Part shown: positions 12,945 to 22,600 of the stretch, piece by piece | Layout of the letters: each line of letters begins with the position of its first letter | Position numbering within the stretch: the first letter of the stretch is position 1 | Assembly (NCBI GenBank): GCA_027704905.1 | Contig: CM051000.1 | Location: 19,191,364-19,255,363, forward strand | Reading direction: 5' to 3' | From: Muraenolepis orangiensis | Taxonomy: Eukaryota > Chordata > Actinopteri > Gadiformes > Muraenolepididae | DNA: 64,000 bases | Notes under the pieces: model-generated | Seen by the model: only the letters and a program-made list of their open reading frames with translations | What the model was told of the DNA's origin: nothing | Databases searched by the model: none | Made by a program: the position numbers and the translations under genes

Positions 12945-13355
12945 CAACTGCATATCCCTGCTCACTATCTGCTGTATATACATTTATATATATTTATCCT
13001 GCTTTTCATTATTGCTTTTCATAACTGCATATCCCTGCTCATTACCTGCTGTATATACATTTATATATTTATCCTGCTTTTCATAACTGCATACCCCTGA
13101 TCACTACCTGTTAAATACCTATACTTACTTACCTGCATATATATATACCTATTATTATGCTCATATCCCACACATGTAAGTAATCTTATAACTGTTTTTA
13201 TACCTAGTAGACTGTCTTTAAGCAACTGTAAATTATATATTACCATGCAAATAAGAGTGCAACATTTGCACTCTGGTTAGATGCCAAATTATTTTCGCTG
13301 TACTGTACTTGTGCTGTGCAATGACAATAAATGTGAATCTAATCTAATCTAAACA
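12945..13355 (+). repeat. LINE family B 3' tail
   Basis: Units with AACTGCATATCCCTGCTCA and TATATACATTTATATAT are followed by ACATTTGCACTCTGGTTAGA and an AATCTAATCTAATCTAA tail. Related tails occur at 54670-54860 (plus) and 27222-27600 (minus). The (AATCT)n end and the conserved 3' block are as expected for the 3' end of a teleost non-LTR element. No coding part is attached. Confidence 0.6.
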
Positions 13356-13640
13356 AGCAAAGCCTTGCCAAGGCATGGACGTTTTCATACGAGTTGTATA
13401 GGAAAGTATCGTGGTGAACAGTCGTAATCGCATAACGAGAAAACTTACTGATTGTGTTGAACTCTGACTACAGGGAAGGGGAAAAACATTTGTCAAAATA
13501 TATTCGTATATAAAAATGGTGTCCACTAGATGGCACTAGAACAACAAAGAATTTGTACGCCATGAAAAGCGCATTATTTTGAACAGCAGTGAAAACAGTG
13601 AAGAACTTCGGTCGCATGCTTTGACTGTATGAGAGAAGAG

Positions 13641-13856
13641 TTTCAGGTGTAGTGAAGGCGTGCTGTGTTTCAGGTGTAGTGAAGGCGTGGTGTGTTTCAG
13701 GTGTAGTGAAGGCGTGGTGTGTTTCAGGTGTAGTGAAGGCGTGGTGTGTTTCAGGTGTAGTGAAGGCGTGGTGTGTTTCAGGTGTAGTGAAGGCGTGGTG
13801 TGTTTCAGGTGTAGTGAAGGCGTGGTGTGTTTCAGGTGTTAGTGAAGGCGTGGTGT
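13641..13856. repeat. 27-bp minisatellite, 8 units
   Basis: TTTCAGGTGTAGTGAAGGCG plus TGGTGTG repeats with starts at 13641, 13668, 13695, 13722, 13749, 13776, 13803 and 13830. The same unit in the opposite orientation forms the larger array in mrpl16 intron 4 (14906-15545). The last unit has one extra T. Open frames through it are a by-product of the period being divisible by 3. Confidence 0.95.
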
Positions 13857-14713
13857 GAGGAGAGGCATTTTGCTGAAGCGGGCACCGAGCACAACGGTGG
13901 AACATTGAATAAAGTCAGCACACTCACCAACACTCACAACATGATCACAGCGGGCCCAGCCTCCAATGATCCATCACAACAGTGTCTGTCTGTAGACAGT
14001 GTCACAACAAGTGTCTGTAGTCTGCATAACAGTCCGTTTGACATCCCATTGAGGGTTACTGGACAATACTACGGTCATTGTTTTTGTGGTTGTTAATTGA
14101 ATTCCAATAAACACACATTTGCATAAAGCAAGCATATTTGTCCACTCCCATGTTGATAACAGTACTAAATACTTGAAAAAGACCCATTTAAGGTACATTT
14201 TGAACAGATAAAAATATGTGCTATCAATTTGCGATAAAAATAAATCCTTTGTCATCTATAATATCATAGTAAATATATAATATACTATCAAATATAATAT
14301 ACACCCTAATATATAATTGATGAGATTAAGTAATTTTTACATTTTCATTAATATTCAAAAATCAAAGAAAGTCATCTACAATATTTTTAAGATTTTCCTC
14401 CCTCCTTATACATTGTAAAAGTAAGGTGCTTTGATTCGATTCCTTGACAAATGGATTATTAATAGCTGGAGTTATTGATCAAAATTATTACCAATAGCTG
14501 CAGTTATTTTATCATTCACAACGTTTTATAAATAACACCACACCTTAAACATTTCAAATAAAGAGAGTTTCTACTTTCAAAACACATTTAATCTTCATTA
14601 ACATGTAAGTTATATACAGTGGTTCTCTGCTCAACCTTAATAACAACACATTACATCACGACATAGGAGTTAGACATGTCCGGGGAGGTAGAACTTCCCA
14701 CTGAAACGGAAAG
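13857..14713. other. 3' flank of mrpl16, no gene seen
   Basis: AT-rich DNA without recognisable exons. At 14675-14712 the minus strand repeats the end of the mrpl16 coding sequence: AAGTTCTACCTCCCCGGAC followed by a stop occurs here and again in the true exon at 14714-14745. Confidence 0.5.
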
Positions 14714-17706
14714 TTAGACTCGTCCGGGGAGGTAGAACTTCCCGGTGTAACGCCCGTGGTTGTGGAGGTCGAAGGGACTCAGAACCTTCCTAATGCCCAG
14801 CATGTTGCCACGGGCAACCTCCCGGAAGGTCCAGGGGTTCTGGTTGTTGTGCTCCATCTCCGCCTGCGCCGCCTGCATGGCGGCCAGACTCTCCCGACTC
14901 ACCACCTGAAACACACCACACCTTTACTACACCTGAAACACACCACGCCTTCACTACACCTGAAACACACCACGCCTTCACTACACCTGAAACACAGCAC
15001 GCCTTCACTACACCTGAAACACCACGCCTTCACTACACCTGAAACACACCACGCCTTCACTACACCTGAAACACACCACACCTTCACTACACCTGAAACA
15101 CACCACGCCTTCACTACACCTGAAACACACCACGCCTTCACTACACCTGAAACACACCACACCTTCACTACACCTGAAACACAGCACGCCTTCACTACAC
15201 CTGAAACACACCACGCCTTCACTACACCTGAAACACACCACACCTTCACTACACCTGAAACACAGCACGCCTTCACTACACCTGAAACACCCCACGCCTT
15301 CACTACACCTGAAACACACCACACCTTCACTACACCTGAAACACAGCACGCCTTCACTACACCTGAAACACACCACACCTTCACTACACCTGAAACACAC
15401 CACGCCTTCACTACACCTGAAACACCCCACGCCTTCACTACACCTGAAACACAGCACGCCTACACTACACCTGAAACACACCACGCCTTCACTACACCTG
15501 AAACACCCCACGCCTTCACTACACCTGAAACACAGCTTTACTACACCTGAAACACAACACGCATTTACTAAAACACACCACCAATAGTAATAACTAGACT
15601 TATACATTGTAAATAGTAATCATTTGACAAACACAAGTTAATAGTAATAACTAGAATAGTTCATCGCAATAATTAGACCTACAATTAGTTCATAATTATA
15701 ATTAGAAGAGTTAATAGTACTACTAGTTCTTCAGAACAGGCTGATCCCATGGAAGGCGTCTTCTCACCTTGGCAGGGAACGGCAGCTTCTTGGCCACCTC
15801 GGTGAGGATGGGCCCCACCTCCCCCAGCTCCACCCGGCCCCCCACCTCCACCACCAGGCGGCCGCAGCGCACCGGGGTGACGTAGTGGTCGATGGCGCCC
15901 TTGCCCCCACCCATGCGCTGGCCCAGGCCTTTACGTGTGATGGGCTTGTATGGAGCGTTGATGCGCCACCTGGCGAAGGTGGTGCGAACGTCCATCTTCC
16001 GGTTGATGGTCAGACGGATCATCTCTATGTGACCCGAGTGGATGTACCCTCCTCCCAGGGCCTGTCACACATACATTAATACAGAGTATCACTACAGTAA
16101 TGTCGCTCCTACGGTGACCCTACCAAGATACGCGTGGTTCACCTATTAGCGGTGAACCTTAAATGATTGCGTAGATCCTTCAGTGAACCTACCACTAAAG
16201 TGCAGCTCCTGCAGAACCTACCACTAAAGTGTAGCTCCTGCAGTGAGCCTACCACAATAGTGGTGCACCTACCATGATAGCGTAGCTTGTGCGGTAAACC
16301 TACCACGATAGCGAAGCTCCCGGTGGTGAAGGTGGTGGCTGCCTGTGCCGGACCCTGGATGTCTCTCAGTTTCTTGGCCTCCTTCTTGGCCTTCTTGAAG
16401 TTGGGGACCTTGTTGAGGAACTTCAGCTTGGGTTTGTCTGGCAGAACCACGTCTTCAGGGAGCAGACACACCACTTGTTATAGAAACCATTTATTTATTA
16501 ATGTACCTTGTTACAGTAACTTAGCCCGCATCAAACACGTTGTGACTGGCTCACACATTGATCCCATTGAAGAACATGGAAGTAGAACATTAATTAACAT
16601 TGGTTAACATTAATCAACATGAACTAAAAAGTACCAAAAGACAGCGGTTCTGATGCATCAGTCAGATAACTAGCAGTGAAGAAGAACACAGAGCGGCCAT
16701 ATTTGAAGTCAAAGGGTGAGCAAAACCTGCCCCCTTTAATATCTTAAGGACTTAAGAAATGAATATCTTGTGACTTTAAACATTGGTTTCACCCCCAGAT
16801 AAAACAATCCAGTTGAGATAAGGACATTTATGCAGACGATTGTATTTACTGGCTCCACTAGGTCACCCAGTCACATAGTATGGAGTGAAGGGTGCCAAAT
16901 AGCTTTAGGTAGATGAAGTGCTGCAGGACTTTGAGGAATTTTAGTTTTATTGTTTTTGCCAACAAATAAGTAAAAGTACAATAGTACTAGTAATAGTATA
17001 CTGCGGGAGGGAATGGGGAGTAAGCATTCCAATGTACCGGTTGCAATTGGCCAATACAAATATCTTGTATCTTATAATAAAATAACATGTTTTTGTAGTT
17101 TAGAGCTCATGTTTGAAAAACAATTTGCATTCGACTGTGTTGAAATGCAGGGGTTAAACTTCAACGTCAGAATGTCAGTTAACATCGTATTTCTTAATGT
17201 GATATATTCTATAATAAGAGATTATATAACATTAATTACTTTGATGAATAAGTTGTTGATTGTCTATTGCAGATCAGATGATTTCTGGTTTGGCAGACCC
17301 GAATCTCTTATCTCTTTGGGAGATAGAGATGACTTAGGAGGCCATCCTTGTTGACATGTAAAGTATGTCAATTGTATTTTAAAGTCAGATGTGGTCATCT
17401 TACCCCTGTAGTCCGGAGGAACGTCATAATTTGTTATTCCAGCAAACAAGATCTTCATGTGACTCTGAATACAACCTGGAAGAAAAAAACACCAGCAGTT
17501 TAGATCTTTGGTCTCTCTCTCTCTCTCTCTAACATGGATGGTATACATCCATGTTTTATTAACAATTATTCAGGTACTTACTGATCCAACAGCATTGCAC
17601 AAAACTAACGTTCATGGGTGATACAATATATATAATACATTATATTACTACCGTGTGGTCCTTGTGTCCGCCAGCAGCTGACGGTGTGCTTCAATAACGA
17701 GATCAT
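14714..17706 (-). CDS. mrpl16: Mitochondrial large ribosomal subunit protein uL16m
   Basis: A component of the mitochondrial large ribosomal subunit, homologous to bacterial L16, which lies near the tRNA-binding face. Five coding exons: 17652-17706, 17404-17475, 16304-16452, 15768-16061 and 14714-14905. Phases close exactly to 253 residues; the human protein is about 251. Exon 1 (MISLLKHTVSCWR) is a basic, mitochondrial-targeting-like start. The L16 core is in exon 4: ITRKGLGQRMGGGKGAIDHY, VTPVRCGRLVVEVGGR and KLPFPAKV. Exon 5 ends NPWTFREVARGNMLGIRKVL and FYLPGRV. Odd points: intron 4 is mostly a 27-bp minisatellite whose last unit supplies the exon 5 acceptor, intron 3 is filled with repeats of the exon 3 donor, and the stop region is duplicated downstream. 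Confidence 0.93.
14906..15545 (-). repeat. 27-bp minisatellite filling mrpl16 intron 4, about 23 units
   Basis: Read on the minus strand the unit is GTGTTTCAGGTGTAGTGAAG plus GCGTGGT. Variants carry GCTGTG or GGGGTG. The unit contains TTTCAG/GTG, the same string that forms the exon 5 acceptor at 14905-14910, so every unit carries a copy of the 3' splice site. It is inverted relative to the 8-unit array at 13641. Confidence 0.95.
16085..16303 (-). repeat. Array of splice-donor-like units in mrpl16 intron 3
   Basis: On the minus strand exon 3 ends GCTATCGTG/GTAGGTTTACC. The intron continues with GCTATCATGGTAGGTGCACC, ATTGTGGTAGGCTCAC, TTTAGTGGTAGGTTC and further variants, separated by GGAGCTAC-type spacers. 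About seven units of roughly 30-38 bp each retain a GTAGGT-like donor. The whole short intron up to exon 4 is this array. Confidence 0.85.
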
Positions 17707-17994
17707 TGCTCCCCTAAACAGGTCCTATAAACATAAGACTCCTATTTAATAAATATAAATACTTTATTAAAGATACAAATTTCTGTTAGAGAATCATGTT
17801 GTAGAAGGTCGCTGCCTGTGGGCTACCTACGAGTGTCCGCCTAGCTACAAGATGCCTTACAAACGTTCCGGCCAATAAAGGTTCCCCCTGTTCTGTAGTC
17901 GATGGGTCTGGTCCGTGTAGTTAAACAGCGACACCTCCCGGCATAACTATATACTGCACTACGGTGTCACCAAGCATATGGTTTCTACTGGTCA

Positions 17995-18085
17995 CATAAA
18001 TATTACTTACTAGTATTACATTTACATTTAGGGCATTTGGCAGACGCTTTTATCCAAAGCGACTTACAAGGTGTATGACTAGTAT
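17995..18085. repeat. Dispersed teleost repeat fragment
   Basis: TTTAGGGCATTTGGCAGACG followed by CTTTTATCCAAAGCGACTTA is a string I know as very common in fish genomes, usually within short interspersed or non-autonomous elements. Only about 90 bp are recognisable. It lies between the mrpl16 start and the txnl4b stop. Confidence 0.6.
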
Positions 18086-18518
18086 ATACTACTATGTGCC
18101 ATATATAAGCATGAATCATATACATTTTTTTATTACTACTATTAAAGTATAATCTGTGTCAAACAGAGAAATACATTTAAAAAATTCAACATTCAATGCT
18201 TGGGTCATTCAACCAAGCATGTACAGGCATCAGATTCAGTGTCTTTATCTACAAGTATAATTCTACAGTAACTAGAAAATTAGTTACTAGGAAATATAGA
18301 ACAGCTTTCAACACAGCAAATGTCAGTAGCCATGTGTTAAGTCATGTGTTGCCATAACCATGAAAATACCAAAAAACTTTTATGTTAGTGCAAAAGTAGC
18401 CTTTATCAAAACCCCATGAACAGTTTCCACAGAAACAGAGTTCAAAGTATTTTGTTGATGAGGTTATACTGTAAATCCCGTGGTACAGGAGGAGGTGCTT
18501 TACCCAGTGGTAGAGGTG

Positions 18519-19657
18519 CTATATCCCGTGGTACAGGAGGTCATACTTGGGGATGTTTTGGGGGTCAATGGGACTCCTGACCATCATCTTGCCCCTCATA
18601 GCTCCTCTGTAGATGACCTCAATGAGGTCCATGAAGTCCTGCTTGCTCTTGAAGCTGCCCACGAACTTGGTGTGATCCGGAGACCTGGAGAGACAAACGG
18701 CAGACTTACTCTGAGGCTGAGTCAACAAACAGGGATTTCTGTGTTCCAACCAGAACACCAGCTACACAACAGACAAACGCTCACCCATAATCCACCTTCA
18801 TGTGTTGTCCGTTGAAGAAGAAGACGGTGGAGGGGATGTAGCTGATGTCAAAGTAGCGGGTGTAGACCGGGACCATGTCCACTTCTACGGTGTATATGGA
18901 CGCCATGTTGCTCAGGTCATGCGCCGTTTTAGACAACTAGGAATGGAGTGAACACAACAATTAATGCACTACTGTACAGAAAATAAAATCGAATTCTAAC
19001 TGTACTGAAAAATATACCTGCTCATTAATGACCCATCTCTGTACTGCCGTACCCCTCCCTGCTCCATAATGACCCGTGTCGGTACTGTCTAACCCCTACC
19101 TGCTCCTAAATAAACCGTATCTGAATTCACTGTAAGTGGTGTTGGAAAAGCTGAACATGTTTTTCTTTGCAGTTTGAGGGGTGGGGGTACACGGAAACAA
19201 CAACAACAACAACAACAAATCGTGAGGATTGAATCCTCTTTATTGGTCACATACATGAAGACATACAGTGAAACGTGTTCTCTGCATTTAACCCATCCTA
19301 GTATTAGGAGCAGTGGGCAGCTATTTACACAGCGCCCGGGGAGCAGTTAGGGTTAGGGTCTTCCTCAAGGACACCTCGACAGTTTTTGCTAGGAGGAGCC
19401 GGGGACGTATATGATCCACTGGGTAACATTCTATAGTGGTCAACAATAACGTGCATCATCAATATCAGCAATAGCATCATCATCCTCATCAGCAGCAGCA
19501 CCAATAGCATCATCATCATCATCACCGTCTCGTCGAGGTGAAGACAGGAGGAGTCTTCGTCTCTCCCGAACCGCAGCACCAACACCTTCTCGGCGACTTC
19601 TTTGATCGCCCCGTCGACCTCCTCCTTGCTCCGCAACTTGGGGAGAAACAAACTCAT
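18519..19657 (-). CDS. txnl4b: Thioredoxin-like protein 4B (Dim1-like splicing factor)
   Basis: TXNL4B (Dim2/DLP) is a thioredoxin-fold relative of the U5 snRNP protein Dim1; it binds the PRP6 splicing factor and is linked to pre-mRNA splicing and cell-cycle progression. Exons: 19526-19657, 18785-18936 and 18519-18684, giving 149 residues, the same as human. Exon 1 reads MSLFLPKLRSKEEVDGAI and VLVLRFGRDED, exon 2 YFDISYIPSTVFFFNGQHM, exon 3 SPDHTKFVGSF, DLIEVIYRGAMRGK and PKYDLLYHGI. Phases close without adjustment. The thioredoxin CxxC pair is absent, as in the family. The start is 501 bp from the trmt10c start in head-to-head arrangement. CTCCTGTACCACGGGAT, the coding end, is repeated downstream at about 18475-18490. 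Confidence 0.95.
19222..19440 (-). mobile_element. SINE fragment in txnl4b intron 1
   Basis: GAGGATTGAATCCTCTTTAT, then TTTAACCCATCCTAGTATTA and GGAGCAGTGGGCAGC, match the tail half of the tRNA-type SINE at 28748-29377. The tRNA-like head is missing or unrecognisable. A CAACAACAA microsatellite lies immediately upstream. Confidence 0.6.
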
Positions 19658-20158
19658 GGCACATAGGAAAAGAGGGCTATAAGAGGAAGAAAGGTAGAGA
19701 AGAAAGTATGGATGGACCGATAAGGAAGAAGACACTCCCTCTTGTTTTGGTCGGAGACGGAAACACGTCACCAACACCACATGTTGCACCGCGTTATAAA
19801 GCTATCCATCAATTGTCCCTTTAAAATACAAATATATATACACAAACGTAATAATAATACGATACAGTATGATTTAAAGCACAGGAACCTTGCGTTCAAT
19901 CATTGTTAAAGCCCGGCGAACTTTTCAAACGCTTGTCCGGAACCTTTGTGACTCGGTCCCCGTTGTTCCTACGACTCGGCGGAGTGTAACTCCAGGTGGC
20001 AACGTGACCTTTCTATTATTATTACTATCTATATTATTATCATCAGCCTGGTATGGACCCCGTCTGGCGTGAGACGTAAGGTAGTCTTTAATGTAATTAA
20101 TGATTGTCAAGAGGATGTATTGTTCATATCTTTAGAGGAACCGGAGTCAGTGTTAGAA
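19658..20158. promoter_or_regulatory. Probable bidirectional promoter of txnl4b and trmt10c
   Basis: Two start codons point away from each other across 501 bp. No TATA box is placed convincingly for either gene, as is usual for housekeeping head-to-head pairs. The trmt10c 5' leader probably contains the segment around 20040-20158. This is inferred from arrangement only. Confidence 0.5.
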
Positions 20159-21571
20159 ATGATGCGACTATTCTCCAGGCGTGTATCGGTTGCGTTATGG
20201 AGGCGTGTGAGTGTTTCTGGGACTCAAACCTTCCCCCCTGGACACATCTTAAGTCCCCGTGGCGTCAGCTCGGGGTGTTTACTGAGAACAGATAAGACCC
20301 AGCCCGACCATGGAGACAAAATAGATTTGGACTTGTGGAAGTCTGTGATGAGGTCCAATACGGCAGCGGATGAAAGCCCTGAGGACGATGGAGAGGAGGT
20401 GACGAAAGGAGACTCGACAGGTGCTCCAGATGGCTGTGTACTGGTGGCGACCCGGGAGCTGGTTTCCATGTGGCGCCAGGCAGGGAAGATGGTTCCAGAC
20501 CAGATAACCGACCAGGAGGTGCAGACATTAGCAGGACTCGAAACCAAGTCCTCCAAGAAGAAGTTCCTTAAATACCTGTCCATCCGGGAGAGCCACAAGA
20601 AGAGGGACAAGGAGAAGCGGGAGAAGAAGAGGTCTGAGCGGGAGCAGAGCTTCGCCGACAACCCCAAGACAGACGAGAACCGACCGGCATGGAAGAACTC
20701 GTTCCTGGTGCAGTACCGGGACCACTGGCTGGACCGGCTGCTGGGCTGGCGCAGCGCCCAGGCCATGCGCTTCGGTCAGCCACTGGTGTTCGACATGAGC
20801 TACGAGGCGCACATGACCCCGTACGAGTTGGCAAACTCCGTGACCCAGATGATGGAGGTGGAGGGCTGCAACCGCCGGGCACTCGACCCCTTCCACCTGC
20901 ACTACTGTAACCTGCAGCCAGGCGGGGGCTACCACCAAGGTCTGGTGAAACGCTACGGCGCCGACGCCTGGGACCGTCTCCTCGTCACGGAGACGCCGCA
21001 GCGCCACGTGGACGTGTTTCCGCGGGAAAGGCTGGTGTACCTCACGGCCGACTCCCCCAACGTCCTGCGGGCCTTTGACCCGTCCAAGGTGTACGTGGTG
21101 GGTACGTTTGTGGACCGCTCCATCCAGTCGGGGGTGTCCTTTGCTAACGCAAAGCGGCTGCAGCTGGCCACGGCACGCCTCCCCCTGGATCACTTCCTCC
21201 GCTGGGAGACCGGAGCCAAGAACATGACACTGGACCAGATGATCCGCATCCTGTTGACTATGAAGGACACAAACAGCTGGGAGAAGGCGCTCGCCTTTGT
21301 CCCCAGCAGGAAACACGATGGATTCTACCCGGGGGCGGCGCAGAGAGACAGAGGAGGGGCTGCCGGGAGGGGCCGCGGAGACAGAGACTCCTGGAGGGAC
21401 CAGGGAGACAGGCAGGGTCCAGCTCGGGGAAACCCAGGTTTCACCAAGTCCTTCAGGTTCACTGAGTCTGGGGGTGCTGGGAGAGGTGGTCAGGACCGGG
21501 GGGAACCCAGCCGGGGGGTGGGGTTGTCTTGGGGGAGGGAGAATAAACCCCCTGTTGCCAGGACACACTGA
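20159..21571 (+). CDS. trmt10c: Mitochondrial tRNA methyltransferase 10C / RNase P subunit 1
   Basis: TRMT10C (MRPP1) with SDR5C1 methylates purine 9 of mitochondrial tRNAs and, with PRORP, forms protein-only mitochondrial RNase P. It is a single coding exon. I take ATG at 20159 because it gives a basic presequence-like start (MMRLFSRRVSVALWRRV); the frame is open further upstream but from a non-ATG codon. The result is 470 residues against about 403 in human. A charged coiled segment (SHKKRDKEKREKKRSERE) precedes the SPOUT domain, which includes LVFDMSYEAHM, LVYLTADSPNVL, KVYVVGTFVDRS and TLDQMIRILL. After KHDGF a C-terminal extension of about 70 residues is rich in RG, GRG and DRG, which I do not know from the mammalian protein. 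The polyadenylation signal is at 21880-21885. Confidence 0.93.
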   Translation: MMRLFSRRVSVALWRRVSVSGTQTFPPGHILSPRGVSSGCLLRTDKTQPDHGDKIDLDLWKSVMRSNTAADESPEDDGEEVTKGDSTGAPDGCVLVATRELVSMWRQAGKMVPDQITDQEVQTLAGLETKSSKKKFLKYLSIRESHKKRDKEKREKKRSEREQSFADNPKTDENRPAWKNSFLVQYRDHWLDRLLGWRSAQAMRFGQPLVFDMSYEAHMTPYELANSVTQMMEVEGCNRRALDPFHLHYCNLQPGGGYHQGLVKRYGADAWDRLLVTETPQRHVDVFPRERLVYLTADSPNVLRAFDPSKVYVVGTFVDRSIQSGVSFANAKRLQLATARLPLDHFLRWETGAKNMTLDQMIRILLTMKDTNSWEKALAFVPSRKHDGFYPGAAQRDRGGAAGRGRGDRDSWRDQGDRQGPARGNPGFTKSFRFTESGGAGRGGQDRGEPSRGVGLSWGRENKPPVARTH

Positions 21572-21879
21572 AGAGCAAGCTGGAGGACAATAGGACAGAC
21601 AAATCCCGGACACTGTGGTACCAGGAGGACTGAACATTTCTTGTTCTAAGCTTTGCTCTAGAACTACTGTTCTATACTTATGATCCATTTCCAAGCTGTT
21701 TGTGGTCAAATCTATGTTGAATTAAACAAGCTCTGTACTGCTGGTCTGATTTTCTATTATGATTCACCGGTCATCAGTGCAACGTTATGTAACAATATGA
21801 ACGCAGGTTCAACGTTGAGATGCCAGTGTAGAAACATGTTTTGTTTGCAGCATATGATAAAAGAAGGTATATACAAGTA

Positions 21880-21885
21880 AATAAA
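21880..21885 (+). terminator. Polyadenylation signal of trmt10c
   Basis: AATAAA lies about 310 bases after the trmt10c stop, in AT-rich sequence, and is the first canonical hexamer I see downstream. Confidence 0.6.
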
Positions 21886-21899
21886 CTATATAAACCTGG

Positions 21900-22600
21900 T
21901 TTATTGTGGTTTGAAAGTAAACCAAATCATTGAGTAGAACATAAGCAGATCAAACTATACAATACTGGTGCATAATCACTCCAAAAGTTTCAATAAGTTA
22001 CCAGAAGACAATGTGGTTGCACCTGGACTTAGGCACAACATTTCTGCCTAGCAACCAATACACACACACACCTCTTTGAAATCAAGTTGCATCAAATGCA
22101 TATAAAAGTTGTAATAAATAATAATGAACGGTATAAACACAAACTTCGTCCAGCTGTAGCAGTCTGTCGTCTGGAAGACGTGAGATTCAAGTTGAGCTGC
22201 AGGACATCAGACCTGACCTATTTGCACATTTTCTTTGTATATTGTTGTATTTATGATTTCATATTATGCACCGTTCTATGCTCCATTTATCTTGTGACGA
22301 ATATTTCCCTGGGGCTGAAGAAGATAAAGTGTTTTCACAGTGTGGCACCGCTAGCACAAACCAGCGATATTGACCATGGTTGAAATAATAAAGGATAACT
22401 TTCATTACCATTAAAAAGTTGAACTAAAAGGACCGTCATAGGACCGTCGTAACATTGATTAGATCCGTTAGTAAAAACGTCTCGGGACATACTGCATCTC
22501 CACGTGTCACCTAGGAAAACCACATTTCCCAGAGTCCATTGCTACGTGTTTCAATTGTACCATCTGAAATGAACCTTGACCCCCTCGGGAGGTCAGGTCA
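21900..22600. other. Intergenic stretch between trmt10c and blzf1
   Basis: The two genes converge here. I see no coding exon or recognisable mobile element in this interval; only the 3' flanks of both genes are expected. Confidence 0.5.

Noticed and set aside
13641..15545. CRISPR-like regular repeats
   Set aside because: Units are contiguous without unique spacers, in a vertebrate genome; this is a minisatellite.
14756..15607. Frames of FTTPETHHA, VVKAWCVSG or CSEGVVCFR repeats in mrpl16 intron 4
   Set aside because: The 27-bp period keeps all frames open; the DNA lies in an intron between well-supported exons.
20528..21709. 393-residue minus-strand frame opposite trmt10c
   Set aside because: GC-rich coding sequence on the plus strand leaves the opposite strand open; the peptide has no family features, whereas the plus strand has the SPOUT domain.
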